A DNA stretch of 64,000 bases from Nigrospora sphaerica (lineage: Eukaryota; Ascomycota; Sordariomycetes; Amphisphaeriales; Apiosporaceae), in assembly GCA_018287875.1 (NCBI GenBank), contig JAGVVL010000013.1:620001-684000 (forward strand), in the 5' to 3' direction. The notes beneath the pieces are model-generated. The model saw only the letters and a list, made by a program, of their open reading frames with translations, did not search any database and had not been told where the DNA came from. Numbering within the stretch: position 1 is the stretch's first letter; the number at the start of each line of letters is the position of its first letter. Positions 8,886-18,799 of this stretch are shown here, in pieces. The position numbers and the translations under genes were made by a program.

Positions 8886-10941
8886 TTATGATCTCGTCTG
8901 GCTGTGCGAAGAAGTCGGTCGCGTTGACGATAGGTGGGGAGTCTTGATCAGCGCGTCTTGCCATGTTTCGCGCTCTCCATTTCTGTCTTAGTTCATTGGT
9001 TCGGTGTGATCCGTCAGTGAACCTTCCTGGCCCTTTAGTCGTAGCGCTGTTCTTAGCGTCCCCTCCGATTCTCACAGTGATGCTGTCGGGGTCTGCGGGG
9101 CCCCCGCGCGTGTCGATAATTTCCTCAATTCCTTGGTGTTTGTCCATGGCGTCCGTCGCCACCTTCAATAGTCCTTGACTAAAGCTCGGGACTTCCGTAA
9201 CCAGATCGGCCCAAGTGACCGTGAACTTCTTATTGCCAAATTCCTGAAGGATTCTCTTGGCCCATCTGTCGGCAATGTCTTGATCCGTGGTTTCCGCCGG
9301 TCGCACAGGCGGTGTATCGCCTCTCTGTCTCGCTTGGTCGTTCGTCGGCTGAGTGGTATCTCTTGGGGCGTACCTTCCGTCCTCCAGTCTCACTCTCTTC
9401 TCCCCAGCATTCACTATGACAACTGGGCCCTCCTCGTCTCCCATTTCCTCGATCGTGGCAATCCGCGGCGATAGGGGCTCTCTTTCCACGACGCGGAGGA
9501 TCTCTCTGCCGTCCGAGTCATGTCCGACGCACATGAATTCGAAGTCCACCTCTGGCTGACAAGTCTTCTCGCAGGTCTCAACTGAGTTGACGGTTGCTGT
9601 GGCCGACTCCGTCTGCCCTTGATCAATGATTCGCACCCGGCGGTGATAAGCTGCGAAGTCATCCATGTCTTCTTGGGTGATGAGGTCTCGTTTGAACAGC
9701 TCGTTCCTGGCGTGCGCTTGCTGCTGATACGTTCCCAGCCTGTTGAAGAAGATGTCCATCAGGCACATCCAGATGGCTGGCTTCTTCCGACGGAGGCAAT
9801 CTCCCGAGATCGACTCGTCCAGCCAGTGGCCCTCTCCACGCTTGCCTGCGCGGTACCTTTGCGCTTCAGTGTCCCAGTGCAGGAAGCCTTGCTCAGTGCA
9901 GTAGGCCAGCATGGGGCACCGGTTGCTCCTGTGGCTAGGGTCTCCGCAAGCATAGCAGTCTCCAGGGCCGTACGTGCTATGTAACTGGACGCTGTTATCC
10001 GGGAGGATGCGGTCATAGGAGCCTCTGCCCCCTCGACCACCTCTTCCGTAGGAGGAAAACCCTGATCCAGATGGTCCGCGTCGGAAGGAGTCTCGATCAA
10101 CGAACCCAGCTGACACCTCCTTCGTCTGAATGCTGCTGACAAGGGGATAGTTCTGCTGGCCGTCTCGCAAGTGGGGGGGCCACAGCTGCTTCAGTCTCTC
10201 GTCGATCATAGCTTGGATCCGGTTGACTCCAAGGCCTTCGAACTTCTTGGTCATCTCGTCAATCGCCTCGTCGATCATTCTGGCTTCGGCGCGCATGTCG
10301 TCCTCAGGCGCTCTTTCAGTCTTGTCCTTCAGCTTAGAGCTCTTCTTATCTGGCGTCATCTTTGCAGCGCGCATCTTAGCAGCATCAGCGTCGAGTGTGT
10401 TGCTGAACATGCGTTCCTCGATCAACCAGTCCGAGATGTCCTTGAAGGTCTCCTCATACCCAGCGAATCGGTTCTTCCTGAATAGCATATGCTGGATATC
10501 CGGGTGCAAACGCTTAATTAGGCCTTCACGAGTCGGCTTAATAGCACTTCCTTGCGCTGCGGACGCAGTCTTCAAAGCATTGACAACTTGCTTATGCTCG
10601 ACAAGGTAGTTGTATACCTCCTGATGGTCTGACAACTTGGGTCCAGATTCGAGCTCCGACAGCTTTGCACTTAGCGGGAGCTGGTGCAAAAGGTCTCCCA
10701 TCTTGAAGTCAGAAAGGAGGCGCTGCTTAAACTCCGGCCATGTGGTGCATTCCTTGACTGCTAGGTGGACCTGAGAGATCGTCCCTTGACCAGTGCAGTA
10801 GGCCATCAACTCGGCCATCTTGTCGGTCTCAGAGAAACGGAACCGCCGAGCGTGCATCTCCCAGTCTTCCAGGAAGGCCGTGATGTTGTTGCCATCGAAT
10901 TTCAGGTACGGATAGTGCCCTGGATCAGGAAGGAGTCTCAA
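8857..10941 (-). CDS. element A gag (capsid-nucleocapsid)
   Basis: A 694-codon frame. The N-terminal part (YPYLKFDGNNITAFLEDWE) resembles the capsid start of Gypsy gag proteins and aligns with element B gag at 12700. An Arg/Gly-rich stretch (GRGGRGGRG) near residue 300 is followed by one CCHC zinc knuckle, CYACGDPSHRSNRC, near residue 330. A long acidic and charged C-terminal tail follows the knuckle. The ATG at 10941 is a reasonable start, though the leader ORF upstream may be an extension in another frame. Confidence 0.88.
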   Translation of the reverse strand: MRLLPDPGHYPYLKFDGNNITAFLEDWEMHARRFRFSETDKMAELMAYCTGQGTISQVHLAVKECTTWPEFKQRLLSDFKMGDLLHQLPLSAKLSELESGPKLSDHQEVYNYLVEHKQVVNALKTASAAQGSAIKPTREGLIKRLHPDIQHMLFRKNRFAGYEETFKDISDWLIEERMFSNTLDADAAKMRAAKMTPDKKSSKLKDKTERAPEDDMRAEARMIDEAIDEMTKKFEGLGVNRIQAMIDERLKQLWPPHLRDGQQNYPLVSSIQTKEVSAGFVDRDSFRRGPSGSGFSSYGRGGRGGRGSYDRILPDNSVQLHSTYGPGDCYACGDPSHRSNRCPMLAYCTEQGFLHWDTEAQRYRAGKRGEGHWLDESISGDCLRRKKPAIWMCLMDIFFNRLGTYQQQAHARNELFKRDLITQEDMDDFAAYHRRVRIIDQGQTESATATVNSVETCEKTCQPEVDFEFMCVGHDSDGREILRVVEREPLSPRIATIEEMGDEEGPVVIVNAGEKRVRLEDGRYAPRDTTQPTNDQARQRGDTPPVRPAETTDQDIADRWAKRILQEFGNKKFTVTWADLVTEVPSFSQGLLKVATDAMDKHQGIEEIIDTRGGPADPDSITVRIGGDAKNSATTKGPGRFTDGSHRTNELRQKWRARNMARRADQDSPPIVNATDFFAQPDEIITARPWDVFQ

Positions 10942-11086
10942 ATCTGAAAGACGAAGAGGTGGATTCCCTTGATCAGGGGTACCCAGAGGACTCTTGTTAT
11001 CAACGGGGAGGTCGCCGACATCTCTGAGATCGGGTAACAGCTAGGCAATTGGTCTGGAGGGACAACTGGTTGCTTGCTCGAGGGTA

Positions 11087-11644
11087 CTAAGGGAAAGGTT
11101 TCTGAGGTGCAGTGCTGTGTGCAATCTCTTGATCAGAAGCTTGTCTGCTGGATCTGGTGCTGACGCTGTCTTTCCGCCGTTGGCGGGGACTCTCATATAG
11201 TCGTCTTAGAGCGACCGGTCGGGTCTTGGGATACCGGTGTGCGACGTGCTTCCTGGCTGGCCCCAGATGTCTGCATCCGCATACCGGAATCCCTTGATCC
11301 GTTTGCTTATCGTCAGCTTCTTCCGTTTCTGTCATAACCGTCAGCCGTACTCGCGTTAGCCCTTGAAGTGACCGGAGGGTTTGTGAGGTCATCATGACCA
11401 AAAGTGTTATAAGCAATACGGCGATTTCCGTTAGTCTCTCTGCAAGTTGCCATATTAGGCAGGTCAGTTTGCTAGTCATGTCAGCCATAACTGGCGTAAG
11501 TTCTCGTTGCTTCCATGTTGGAGTCTTTCTTCGGATGCCGATATTAGCCCGATATCTCTCGTTCTTCTTAGGCATCGTGTTGTGTGTCATCTGATTAATG
11601 GTTCTCACCGCCTCGCGGCGTCTCAGTTCAAAGCAGGGGGGCAA
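11087..11644 (-). CDS. element A leader ORF (possible gag N-terminal segment)
   Basis: A 185-codon frame between the primer-binding site and gag. Residues around MTHNTMPKKNERYRANIG match the leader ORF of the A-like element at 2482-2667. Upstream, an STPS motif in a different frame matches the ISTPS start of that copy, so a shift probably happened in the CCCCCC run near 11640. The C-terminal part is Arg/Ser rich. It is 145 bp upstream of the gag ATG. No known domain is recognised. Confidence 0.5.
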   Translation of the reverse strand: MPPCFELRRREAVRTINQMTHNTMPKKNERYRANIGIRRKTPTWKQRELTPVMADMTSKLTCLIWQLAERLTEIAVLLITLLVMMTSQTLRSLQGLTRVRLTVMTETEEADDKQTDQGIPVCGCRHLGPARKHVAHRYPKTRPVALRRLYESPRQRRKDSVSTRSSRQASDQEIAHSTAPQKPFP

Positions 11645-11766
11645 TCTGTTCAGTTCTGCTAGGGGTACTCATCCTTCCCGCCTTCCAGCTGTGTCTCATG
11701 CTTCTTCAAGTTCTTACGTTCAATCTGTTCAGTTAGTCTTCGCCATCCGTCCTCAGCAGCTTCTGA

Positions 11767-11811
11767 CTGTTAATCAGGAGGTTCACAGTTCAAGCCTGTG
11801 GGGGGGAGCCA
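11767..11811 (+). promoter_or_regulatory. primer-binding site of element A with tRNA-Asn(GTT) 3' half
   Basis: The plus strand reads tRNA positions 32-76 exactly: loop CTGTTAA, stem TCAGG, variable loop AGGTT, T stem CACAG, T loop TTCAAGC, T stem CTGTG, acceptor GGGGGGA, G73 and CCA, with each segment of canonical length. The LTR begins at the next base. On the element strand this is the complement, so a tRNA-Asn could anneal over far more than the usual 12-18 bases. Confidence 0.8.
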
Positions 11812-12112
11812 TGGAACCAAGAAACCCCGAACTGTAGGGAGTCTGGTGGAAAGACACGGTCGTGAGGTCGATCCCAAAAGTAAAGCAGAGGTGAGGATAC
11901 TGTTGATCAAGGCAGTCCTTAATGTAGGACAGCAAAAGAGGTTCAAAATAGATACAGAAATGAGTGTGAGAAGCTGCGCCTAGGCGTAGTGGTTGAAGTG
12001 AAAGATGGGAAAAACGCCATGGTGTCTCCCACAAGAACTACGCTTCGGAGGCTGACCTATATATGCGTACACCCTTGATCAAGGCTGACATAAGCGCCCT
12101 GGCCCGGTCTCA
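11812..12112 (-). repeat. 5' LTR of element A
   Basis: 301 bp, the promoter-side LTR for this minus-strand element. By eye it matches 4219-4519 base for base. After it comes ATAC (12113-12116), the target duplication. Confidence 0.93.
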
Positions 12113-12699
12113 ATACTAAAGCTAGCAATACACTATATAACCTGTAAGATAAGATATAAATACTACTAATTATAGTACTATAAATGGCGTCCTAAAGTCT
12201 AGATAGATTAGTATTCATTTTAGAATTCCTTATATAGGTCTTCTAGATAGCTATAAAGATAAGGCTAATAATAGCAGACTATCTTAAGTGGGAAGGTCTA
12301 ATAGCGTAATACTTTAATTAACGGAGTGCAGGGAACAGGAGACGAAGTTACTAAAGTCGCCAGCTAAGATAGCTACGACCTTACAGTCGAGTGACTATTT
12401 ATAGTCGTCACGATAGGAAAGGACATTAAGAAAAGGCCACTAAATACGATTTAAGCCTTATAACTGCGTTTAACAACTCTGATTAGAACTTTACCTTGAA
12501 AAGCTTTTCAATTGACAATACCCTTAAAGAGACACAGAACAACGAAGTCCACCAGTAACGGCCACAGGCAGACCCCAACCAATTTAATGCAATAACAACT
12601 GAGATAGGAAAAGGAACGCAAGATATGCCAGGTCCTGCTTCTCCTTATCCTAATTAAGGCTATGCGCATCCAACGGAGGCTCCTCCTTAGGTATAGGCA
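12113..12699 (+). other. leader of element B, second part
   Basis: AT-rich leader that resumes after element A. Stops are frequent in all frames and no domain is seen. The gag start follows at 12700. Confidence 0.55.
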
Positions 12700-14627
12700 A
12701 TGTCACGACCCCCTCCGGACCTTAGCAGATACCCTCACTTACGTTTCGATAAGAATAATATGTCGAGCTTTTTTAAGATATTCGACCTGTATATGCGAAG
12801 GTACAGATTTTTTAATTAAGACTCAATAGACGAAGTATTGGCCTATTATAAAGGTCAGCAAACTCTATTCAATGTTAAGGTTTATCTCGATAAAAGCAAG
12901 ACTTAGAGTAAGATAAAGGATAACATAATCTCGGAGTTCAAGATAGGGGACCTGCTGTAGTAGATTCCAGTTATATAGAAGCTGAACGACCTTAAGTCAG
13001 GACCGAAGCTAAGCAACTATAAGGAGATCCATAGTTACATTTAAGAGCACTAGCGCCTCGCATAGGAACTCAAGAATATAGCCGGATCCACTAGATCGCA
13101 TACCAGGGCAACAAAGGAAGGTCTAATTAAGAGATTCCACCCGTCTATCCAATATAAGCTATACAAATGGAATCCTGGAGCCGACTACTAGGAGACCTGC
13201 AGTCACATACTGAAGTGGATAATCGAGGAGATCACCTTCGTTAATGGACTAGACCCTGAGAGCGCCAGGATCTATATAGAAGAGCAAACAATGCATAATC
13301 AGAGGACCGCGTGCACCGCAAGATAACTGAAACCGCCAGTTCAGGCTTAGCAACCTCCGCTAGTTAATCCGTACCAGCCTTACTAGCTTTAGCAGCAGCA
13401 GTCGGCCTAGCTAGACCCAATAGATGAAGTCCAGGTAATAATAGAAAACATAAGGATCCAAATAATGACAGCACTGGGAGCACGCGATAATTAACGTGAT
13501 CCACTATAAATTAACACTATGGGACCCTTAGGTTACTCGCGCTTCGGCTAAGGAGGTCGAGGGGGACGAGGCTCGTTCGATAGGATCATCCCTAAGAGCC
13601 GACTAGAGTTTATCCCGTTTTATAATTTCGATAGCTGCTATATTTACAGCAAGCCTGACTATAAGAGCCCGCGGTGCCCTTGCAAGGCTTACCTGGAACA
13701 GGAGAAGGTGGTTCACTTTATACCGGACCTTAAGCAATAGCGGATAGGCACCTATTCGGAACCAGGCGAATAGCTCTAGGAAGACCTAAACGATTAAACA
13801 AGACACCGAAGGATCCCTTACCTTTAGGAGTTACTGAAGGACATTTTCGTCAAGTAGAGGGGGACGTATAGATAATAGGCGATTGCTAGGAATATGCTGT
13901 TCCTTATAACACTAAGCCAGATCACTTAAAAGGACGTCGCTATATATAAAGCCGAAGAGAGCCAGTAGTATAGGCGCATCGTTAATTAAGGCGTAAAGAC
14001 CCACTCTATTACCACTATCGAACTTTACAACAACCTCACGGTCGCTACCGCACTTAGGTAAGATTTCCAGTACGAAGTCACTGGCTATAACAACGATAGG
14101 TTCCGGGTTGTACAAGCTAAGCAGGAACCGATCGCCCGAGTCGCGACAGTCGAAGAGATCCAGGACTCGGACATAGAGACGGCTGTAAACGCTGCCGAGA
14201 AGCGTATATATAAGAACGATAGTTTATACGTTATGAAGGACGCTAAGCCTAGTCAGTCGATAGGGCCAGAGATAAGACTATCTGCGCAGACCACTGATCA
14301 AGATATTAAGCGTTATAAGGAACGACTGCAGCGAACTGTCGGCAATAAGAACGTCGCGATCAGCCTACTAGACTTGATAAGTGAAGTCTTAACCGCTGGT
14401 CTCGGATTACTCGAGTTAGCAAAGGAGAGCGTCGAAAGACAACAAGGAATTAAAGAGGTCGTTAATCTCAAGACGGTAACTAAGCGCGTCATTAGGAGCA
14501 TAAGGACGAGACCTAAGGACGACGAAAGTACTTACCCTAGGACGGTCAACTTAGTACGGATAAGCACTAAACAACCAGAAGCCAGTATAGAAGGCTTATC
14601 TGCGCTACTCGACCGAGCCCCTGATTA
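12700..14627 (+). pseudogene. element B gag, RIP-inactivated
   Basis: The ATG at 12700 opens MSRPPPDLSRYPHLRFDKN, colinear with the start of element A gag. The frame continues with many TAA/TAG codons. A GRGGRGSFDRII block and a Cys/His remnant near 13560-13680 correspond to the Arg/Gly and CCHC part of A, and the open C-terminal piece at 14233-14628 contains TTDQDIKRYKERL, matching TTDQDIADRWAKRI in A. Confidence 0.75.
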
Positions 14628-17600
14628 GAAGGACGCGCAGCCTATCGAGAGGATTGCAAGCATGTCAGTCGGGATAAAGCCCTTAGGAAGGATCTTAATG
14701 AAAGTCGGACTAACCGGAGATAAGAGCATCCTTTAGGCCTTGGTCGATATAAGGGCGGCACTTAACATTATCTCGTCGCGCTATTACGAACAGAACTCGC
14801 TGTATATGGTCGACGGAACAATGCCAATTAAAGGATAGTCTGAGACCGATAAGCCTATTAACACTGTTAGTATATTAAAGGATTACGTGTGGCTCGCCGA
14901 CTATAAGGTGAAGGACAACTTTATAGTAGTACGCGTAAAGATAACAGGCCACGATATAATCCTTAGCTTACCTTTCCTATTAAAGACACGTGCCACGCTT
15001 ATCTATAACGTTCCTGTGGATACGAAGCCCTCAGCGGAATTCTTAATTGGCAACACGAAAATCAGAGTCCCTATTATACCAGACAAGAAGCAGACTAGTG
15101 GAAAGTCTCGATTAATGGCCATAGCGACGGAAAAAGCCGGGCTACTGCGCTTATTAGCCAACACAGTAGTATCCAAAGGCTGCACCACCTTAACAGGGAT
15201 TTTAAAAAGATCGCATTAATAGCATTCTCCTTAAACGTCATTAAAGCAGCGGATAGCACTGATTAAGAGTCTCCACTATACGATGAGTATGAGAACAATG
15301 TCCTCCTAGGATTCTCGGACGATACCCTACTGGACTTTCTACGGTCGCTTCGAGATGAGGTCATAGGGGACGATAGGGCTGCGAGCCGCGGATCAGGACT
15401 GCCCTTATCTCTCCAGCGAGGACAGGAGGTCCGATAACACGCTATCTCGAGTTAAGTTAACACTATATATAAAATAGTGGCGTAAAAGGTCCAACCCGTC
15501 GACGACTACCCTTCAGATGGTAGCATTCTAAGAGGCTCCACGTTTTAAAAAGGTGTAGTGTTAGCAGGAATCGAGATGCCTATAAGAACAAAAGACGGGC
15601 TAATAAAGAATATACAACCACGCTTTATAACTATGCTATTAAAACAAAAGTTAACCGACGATAAATAAGCGGAAGTCCTTAATTAGCTTAAGACCTTAAA
15701 GCTTACACCTTAAGAAACGGCCGTCTGAAAGCAGATCTTACAGAACCGGGAAGCCTGTCTAGTATGGGACCTAATAAAGATAGGCCAAATCCGACACGAG
15801 ATCTCACCCCTATACAACATTCGGACGGTACCGTATATAGCATAGTAAGTAAAGAACGTCCCAATCCCTAGAGCGCTACTACCAAAAGCAATTGAGGCCT
15901 TAAAGAAACAACTCGAGAGAGGTTGGCTTAAGGAATGCCACAGACTATACTGCAATAGCTGGTTCGTTATTGCGAAAAAGGACGGGAGCGTACGCTTTAT
16001 TAATTCAGCTACACACCTTATTAATATCACGATTAAAGACGCGCTCCTGCTTAAAGGTAGCGACGAGTTCGCTAAGCCCTTTGTAAACTGTCAAATACTC
16101 ACTGGACTCGACTTATTCTTAGGATACGACCACTGCGTACTTATAGAGACCTTGAGAGATATAATAGCGTTCTCCACACCGCTTGGAGTCCTACGATAAA
16201 CAACATTGCTGTAAGGATTCACCAATTCACTAGGTCACTTTATTCGAGTGATGTCCAGGATCTTGTTTAACATTCCCAAGGAAAAGGCCGATTTCTTCTT
16301 CGACGACGTCCTAGTTAAAGGACTTACAGAGCGTTATGCTAATTAAGAGCGCTTCCCTAGTATCCGACGCTTTGTGCTGGAATATCTAGAGAACCTGGAT
16401 GCCGTGCTATTTAACATAGAGCTCGCCGGAGTTTCCATTAACGGTGCTAAGTCCCAATAATGCCAGCGCCAGATCGAAATCGTTGGCTATATGTGCGGTT
16501 CCGATAGCCGCAAGCCACCCGAGAGGAAGGTTATAAAGATCCGCGAGTAGAACGCCTATAGAGACGTTAGTAAAGTAAAGAGCTTCCTTAGTATAGCAGG
16601 ATGCTTTAAAGCATGGATCAACCACTATGCCATAAAATCGCAACCTTTAACCGAGCTACTATAAAAAGGAGCGCCCTTCACCTAGGGTCCTAATTAAGAT
16701 TAAGTACTCAATACCCTGAAGAACAAGATCGCAGATGTAGTTACGCTTCGAAAACTAAAGTACGGTACCTATCAGTTCTACCTTAAGACCGACGTATCTG
16801 GTATAGGCTAGAGAGCTGAACTTGGCTAACTAATTAACGATAAGCACCAGCTAATTCGTTTCGAGTCCGGATATTGGAACGACGCCGAGAAGAAGTACAA
16901 CTCCAATAAGTAGGAGTGTCTCGCTATCGTCAGAGCCTTACGGCGCCTACGACTGTACCTCTTTAGCGCCGAGTTTAGACTGGAAACGGACGCTAGGACG
17001 CTGCGAGACCAGCTTAATGACTGTTTAATGAACCTACTGCTATTAGCACCACTAACAAGGTGGCTGGCATATATTAAGCTGTTCGCTTTCGAAGTACACC
17101 ACTTGCCAGGTAAGAAGAACGTTATCGCAGACGTATTATCACGTAAGGGCAGAGGACCATCTGATAACATCGACGACGCGAACGAAGGGGATATTGACGA
17201 CTTTATTAACGTTAAGATTAACATAACCGAGCCTAATTAATAGAACCTATAGACGAAGCTGGCCGAGTATCGCCACTACTTAAAGATATTACAGCTGCTA
17301 GACTAATTACAAGACCTTACTACTCCCTACCTAAGGGGAGTAGTCACTATGTTTAAGATAGAAGCCACCCGCTTCTTTATCCATAAAGGAGTGATATTTC
17401 GTAAGGCCACAGCTAAGTCACCACTACGTAGAGCTGTGGAAAGCCTTAATTAAAAGAAGAATATCTTTACCCAGGCACACGAGGATCTCGGATATAAAGG
17501 TCGAGACGCGACCTATAAGAGGATTGCCAACTTATACTAGTGGGCCAATATATACACCGATATTAAGCAGTGGTAGTCAGAGTACCTCTAATATGCGAAA

Positions 17601-17676
17601 GCCTCTAATCAGCGACCAATAGATGCGCAACTCTAGACGGAACCCACAGATATCCTTCAGACCTGGGTACTCGATG
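14628..17676 (+). pseudogene. element B protease - reverse transcriptase - RNase H - integrase start, RIP-inactivated
   Basis: Colinear with element A pol: a protease block (LVDIRAALNII near 14745, then HDIILSLPFL), the linker, reverse transcriptase including FFFDDVLVKG near 16300, RNase H with SGYWNDAEKKYNS-like and ETDARTL blocks and a DVLSRKG end, then the integrase zinc region. The frame is broken throughout by TAA/TAG. It stops at 17676, where a pogo-type transposon is inserted in the DVQY codons of the integrase core, and resumes at 25333. Confidence 0.8.
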
Positions 17677-17678
17677 TA

Positions 17679-17724
17679 AGTTGGACTACCACCACTTGGG
17701 CCAACCCAGACTTGGACCACCAAC
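17679..17724 (+). repeat. left terminal inverted repeat of pogo-type transposon 1
   Basis: Begins AGTTGGACTACCACCACTT just after the target TA. It pairs with 25288-25330 in inverse orientation, differing at about two positions (C/T changes). Confidence 0.88.
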
Positions 17725-17844
17725 AAAGTCAGCTCATCCTCCTCATCGCCAACAACTTCAACCATGGATATAATAACAACCAAAACACCAATAGATAGAT
17801 TAATTAAACCATTGTCATCGCCTTTCAATTGTGCATCTTCTGAT

Positions 17845-18521
17845 ATGGCCACCGATCGGGAAAAAAAGCTGCGTGCTGCTATTCGTGCCACGAAGGACGG
17901 CGCCTCCGTCCGCTCAGCTGCTAAGCAACACTCCATCCCTAGGTCCACACTTCAACGCCATATTGACGGTGGACGGACCGTTCGTGAGGCTCACGAAGAG
18001 CAACAGAACCTTTCACTACGCCAGGAAGCTCATCTGGTGCGCTGGGTCAAGACGCAGACCAAGTTAGGCTACGCGCCGCCTCACTCAAGGTTCACGATGT
18101 ATACTTTAAGGATCTCTCGAGCGTCTGGAGGACCTGAGACCTTCGGAAAACACTGGATCCAGCGCTTCCTAAAGCGTCATCCAGAGTTGAAGACCTTACG
18201 CAGCGTCCGCTATGACTGGCGGCGTGCTAACGCAGCTTATTTAACAAATATCGAGGAGTTCTTCCAACGGTTGGATGACCCCTTAATGTCAGCCATCCCT
18301 CCAGCTCACACTTATAACGCCGACGAGATAGGGTCCCAGATCGGAATTGGAGACGCTCCCCTTGTTATCGGACCCTCTGAGCTTAAGGAGGTCCTCATTA
18401 AGGACCCCCTAAATAGAGAGTGGGTGACTATCGTGGAGTGCGTGGCTGGAGACGGCAGAGCGCTTTTCCCCTTGGTTATCTTCGGAGGCAAAAACGTCCA
18501 GCAGCAGTGGTTTGAGGAGGA
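17845..18521 (+). pseudogene. pogo/Fot1 transposase, N-terminal part
   Basis: The protein starts at MATDREKK (17845); an in-frame ATG at 17764 would add 27 residues. The first ~60 residues form a helix-turn-helix of the Psq/CENP-B type (AKQHSIPRSTLQRHI). A second DNA-binding part follows (TFGKHWIQRFLKRHPEL), then the DDE domain with the first Asp in YNADEIGSQIG. The frame reaches FGGKNVQQQWFEE at 18521, where the LINE is inserted. Nothing before the insertion breaks the frame. The open frame that runs on to 18786 is LINE sequence and not transposase. Confidence 0.88.
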
Positions 18522-18799
18522 CAGACAGACAGACAGATGTATTATCGCCATACTGGGACAGTGTCCCGCCTCCCGAGGGGCATCTGGCGTGCGAGAGTCT
18601 ATCTACATGTACACGAGATATCCCGTATGTCAAGCCCAATGGCAAACCTTTGGTCAAACCGTCTCCGTGGCTCCTCCGTGCGAGCTCGTTCCCGGCGCTT
18701 TCTCCGTCTGGATAGCTACTGCTTCATATAAAGTGCCCTCTACGGCCCACCAGTGGTGGGCATATGTCTTCATAGTATTTCGTTAGCGACACGAAGAGC

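Larger units (their letters stand above)
4219..12112 (-). mobile_element. LTR retrotransposon A (Gypsy-like, young, nearly intact)
   Basis: A 7.9-kb minus-strand element with two 301-bp LTRs that look identical by eye, a 4-bp ATAC duplication, a tRNA-Asn primer-binding site and a G-rich polypurine tract. Coding order from the right: leader ORF, gag with CCHC knuckle, aspartic protease, reverse transcriptase, RNase H, integrase with a GPY-like motif; no chromodomain is seen. Domain order RT-RH-IN is that of Ty3/Gypsy. The long frames lack RIP-type stops, yet successive domains sit in shifted frames. It is inserted in the leader of its relative, element B. Confidence 0.92.

Noticed and set aside
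9175..10947. Plus-strand frames opposite element A gag (for example 9619-9984 and 10223-10609)
   Set aside because: They are antisense shadows of gag with no independent support.
11767..11811. tRNA-Asn gene
   Set aside because: Only positions 32-76 are present, no 5' half or A box, and CCA is encoded; position beside the LTR marks it as a primer-binding site.
18507..18786. C-terminal extension of the transposase frame into LINE sequence
   Set aside because: The frame crosses the LINE junction at 18521; the transposase continues after the second duplication copy at 24247.
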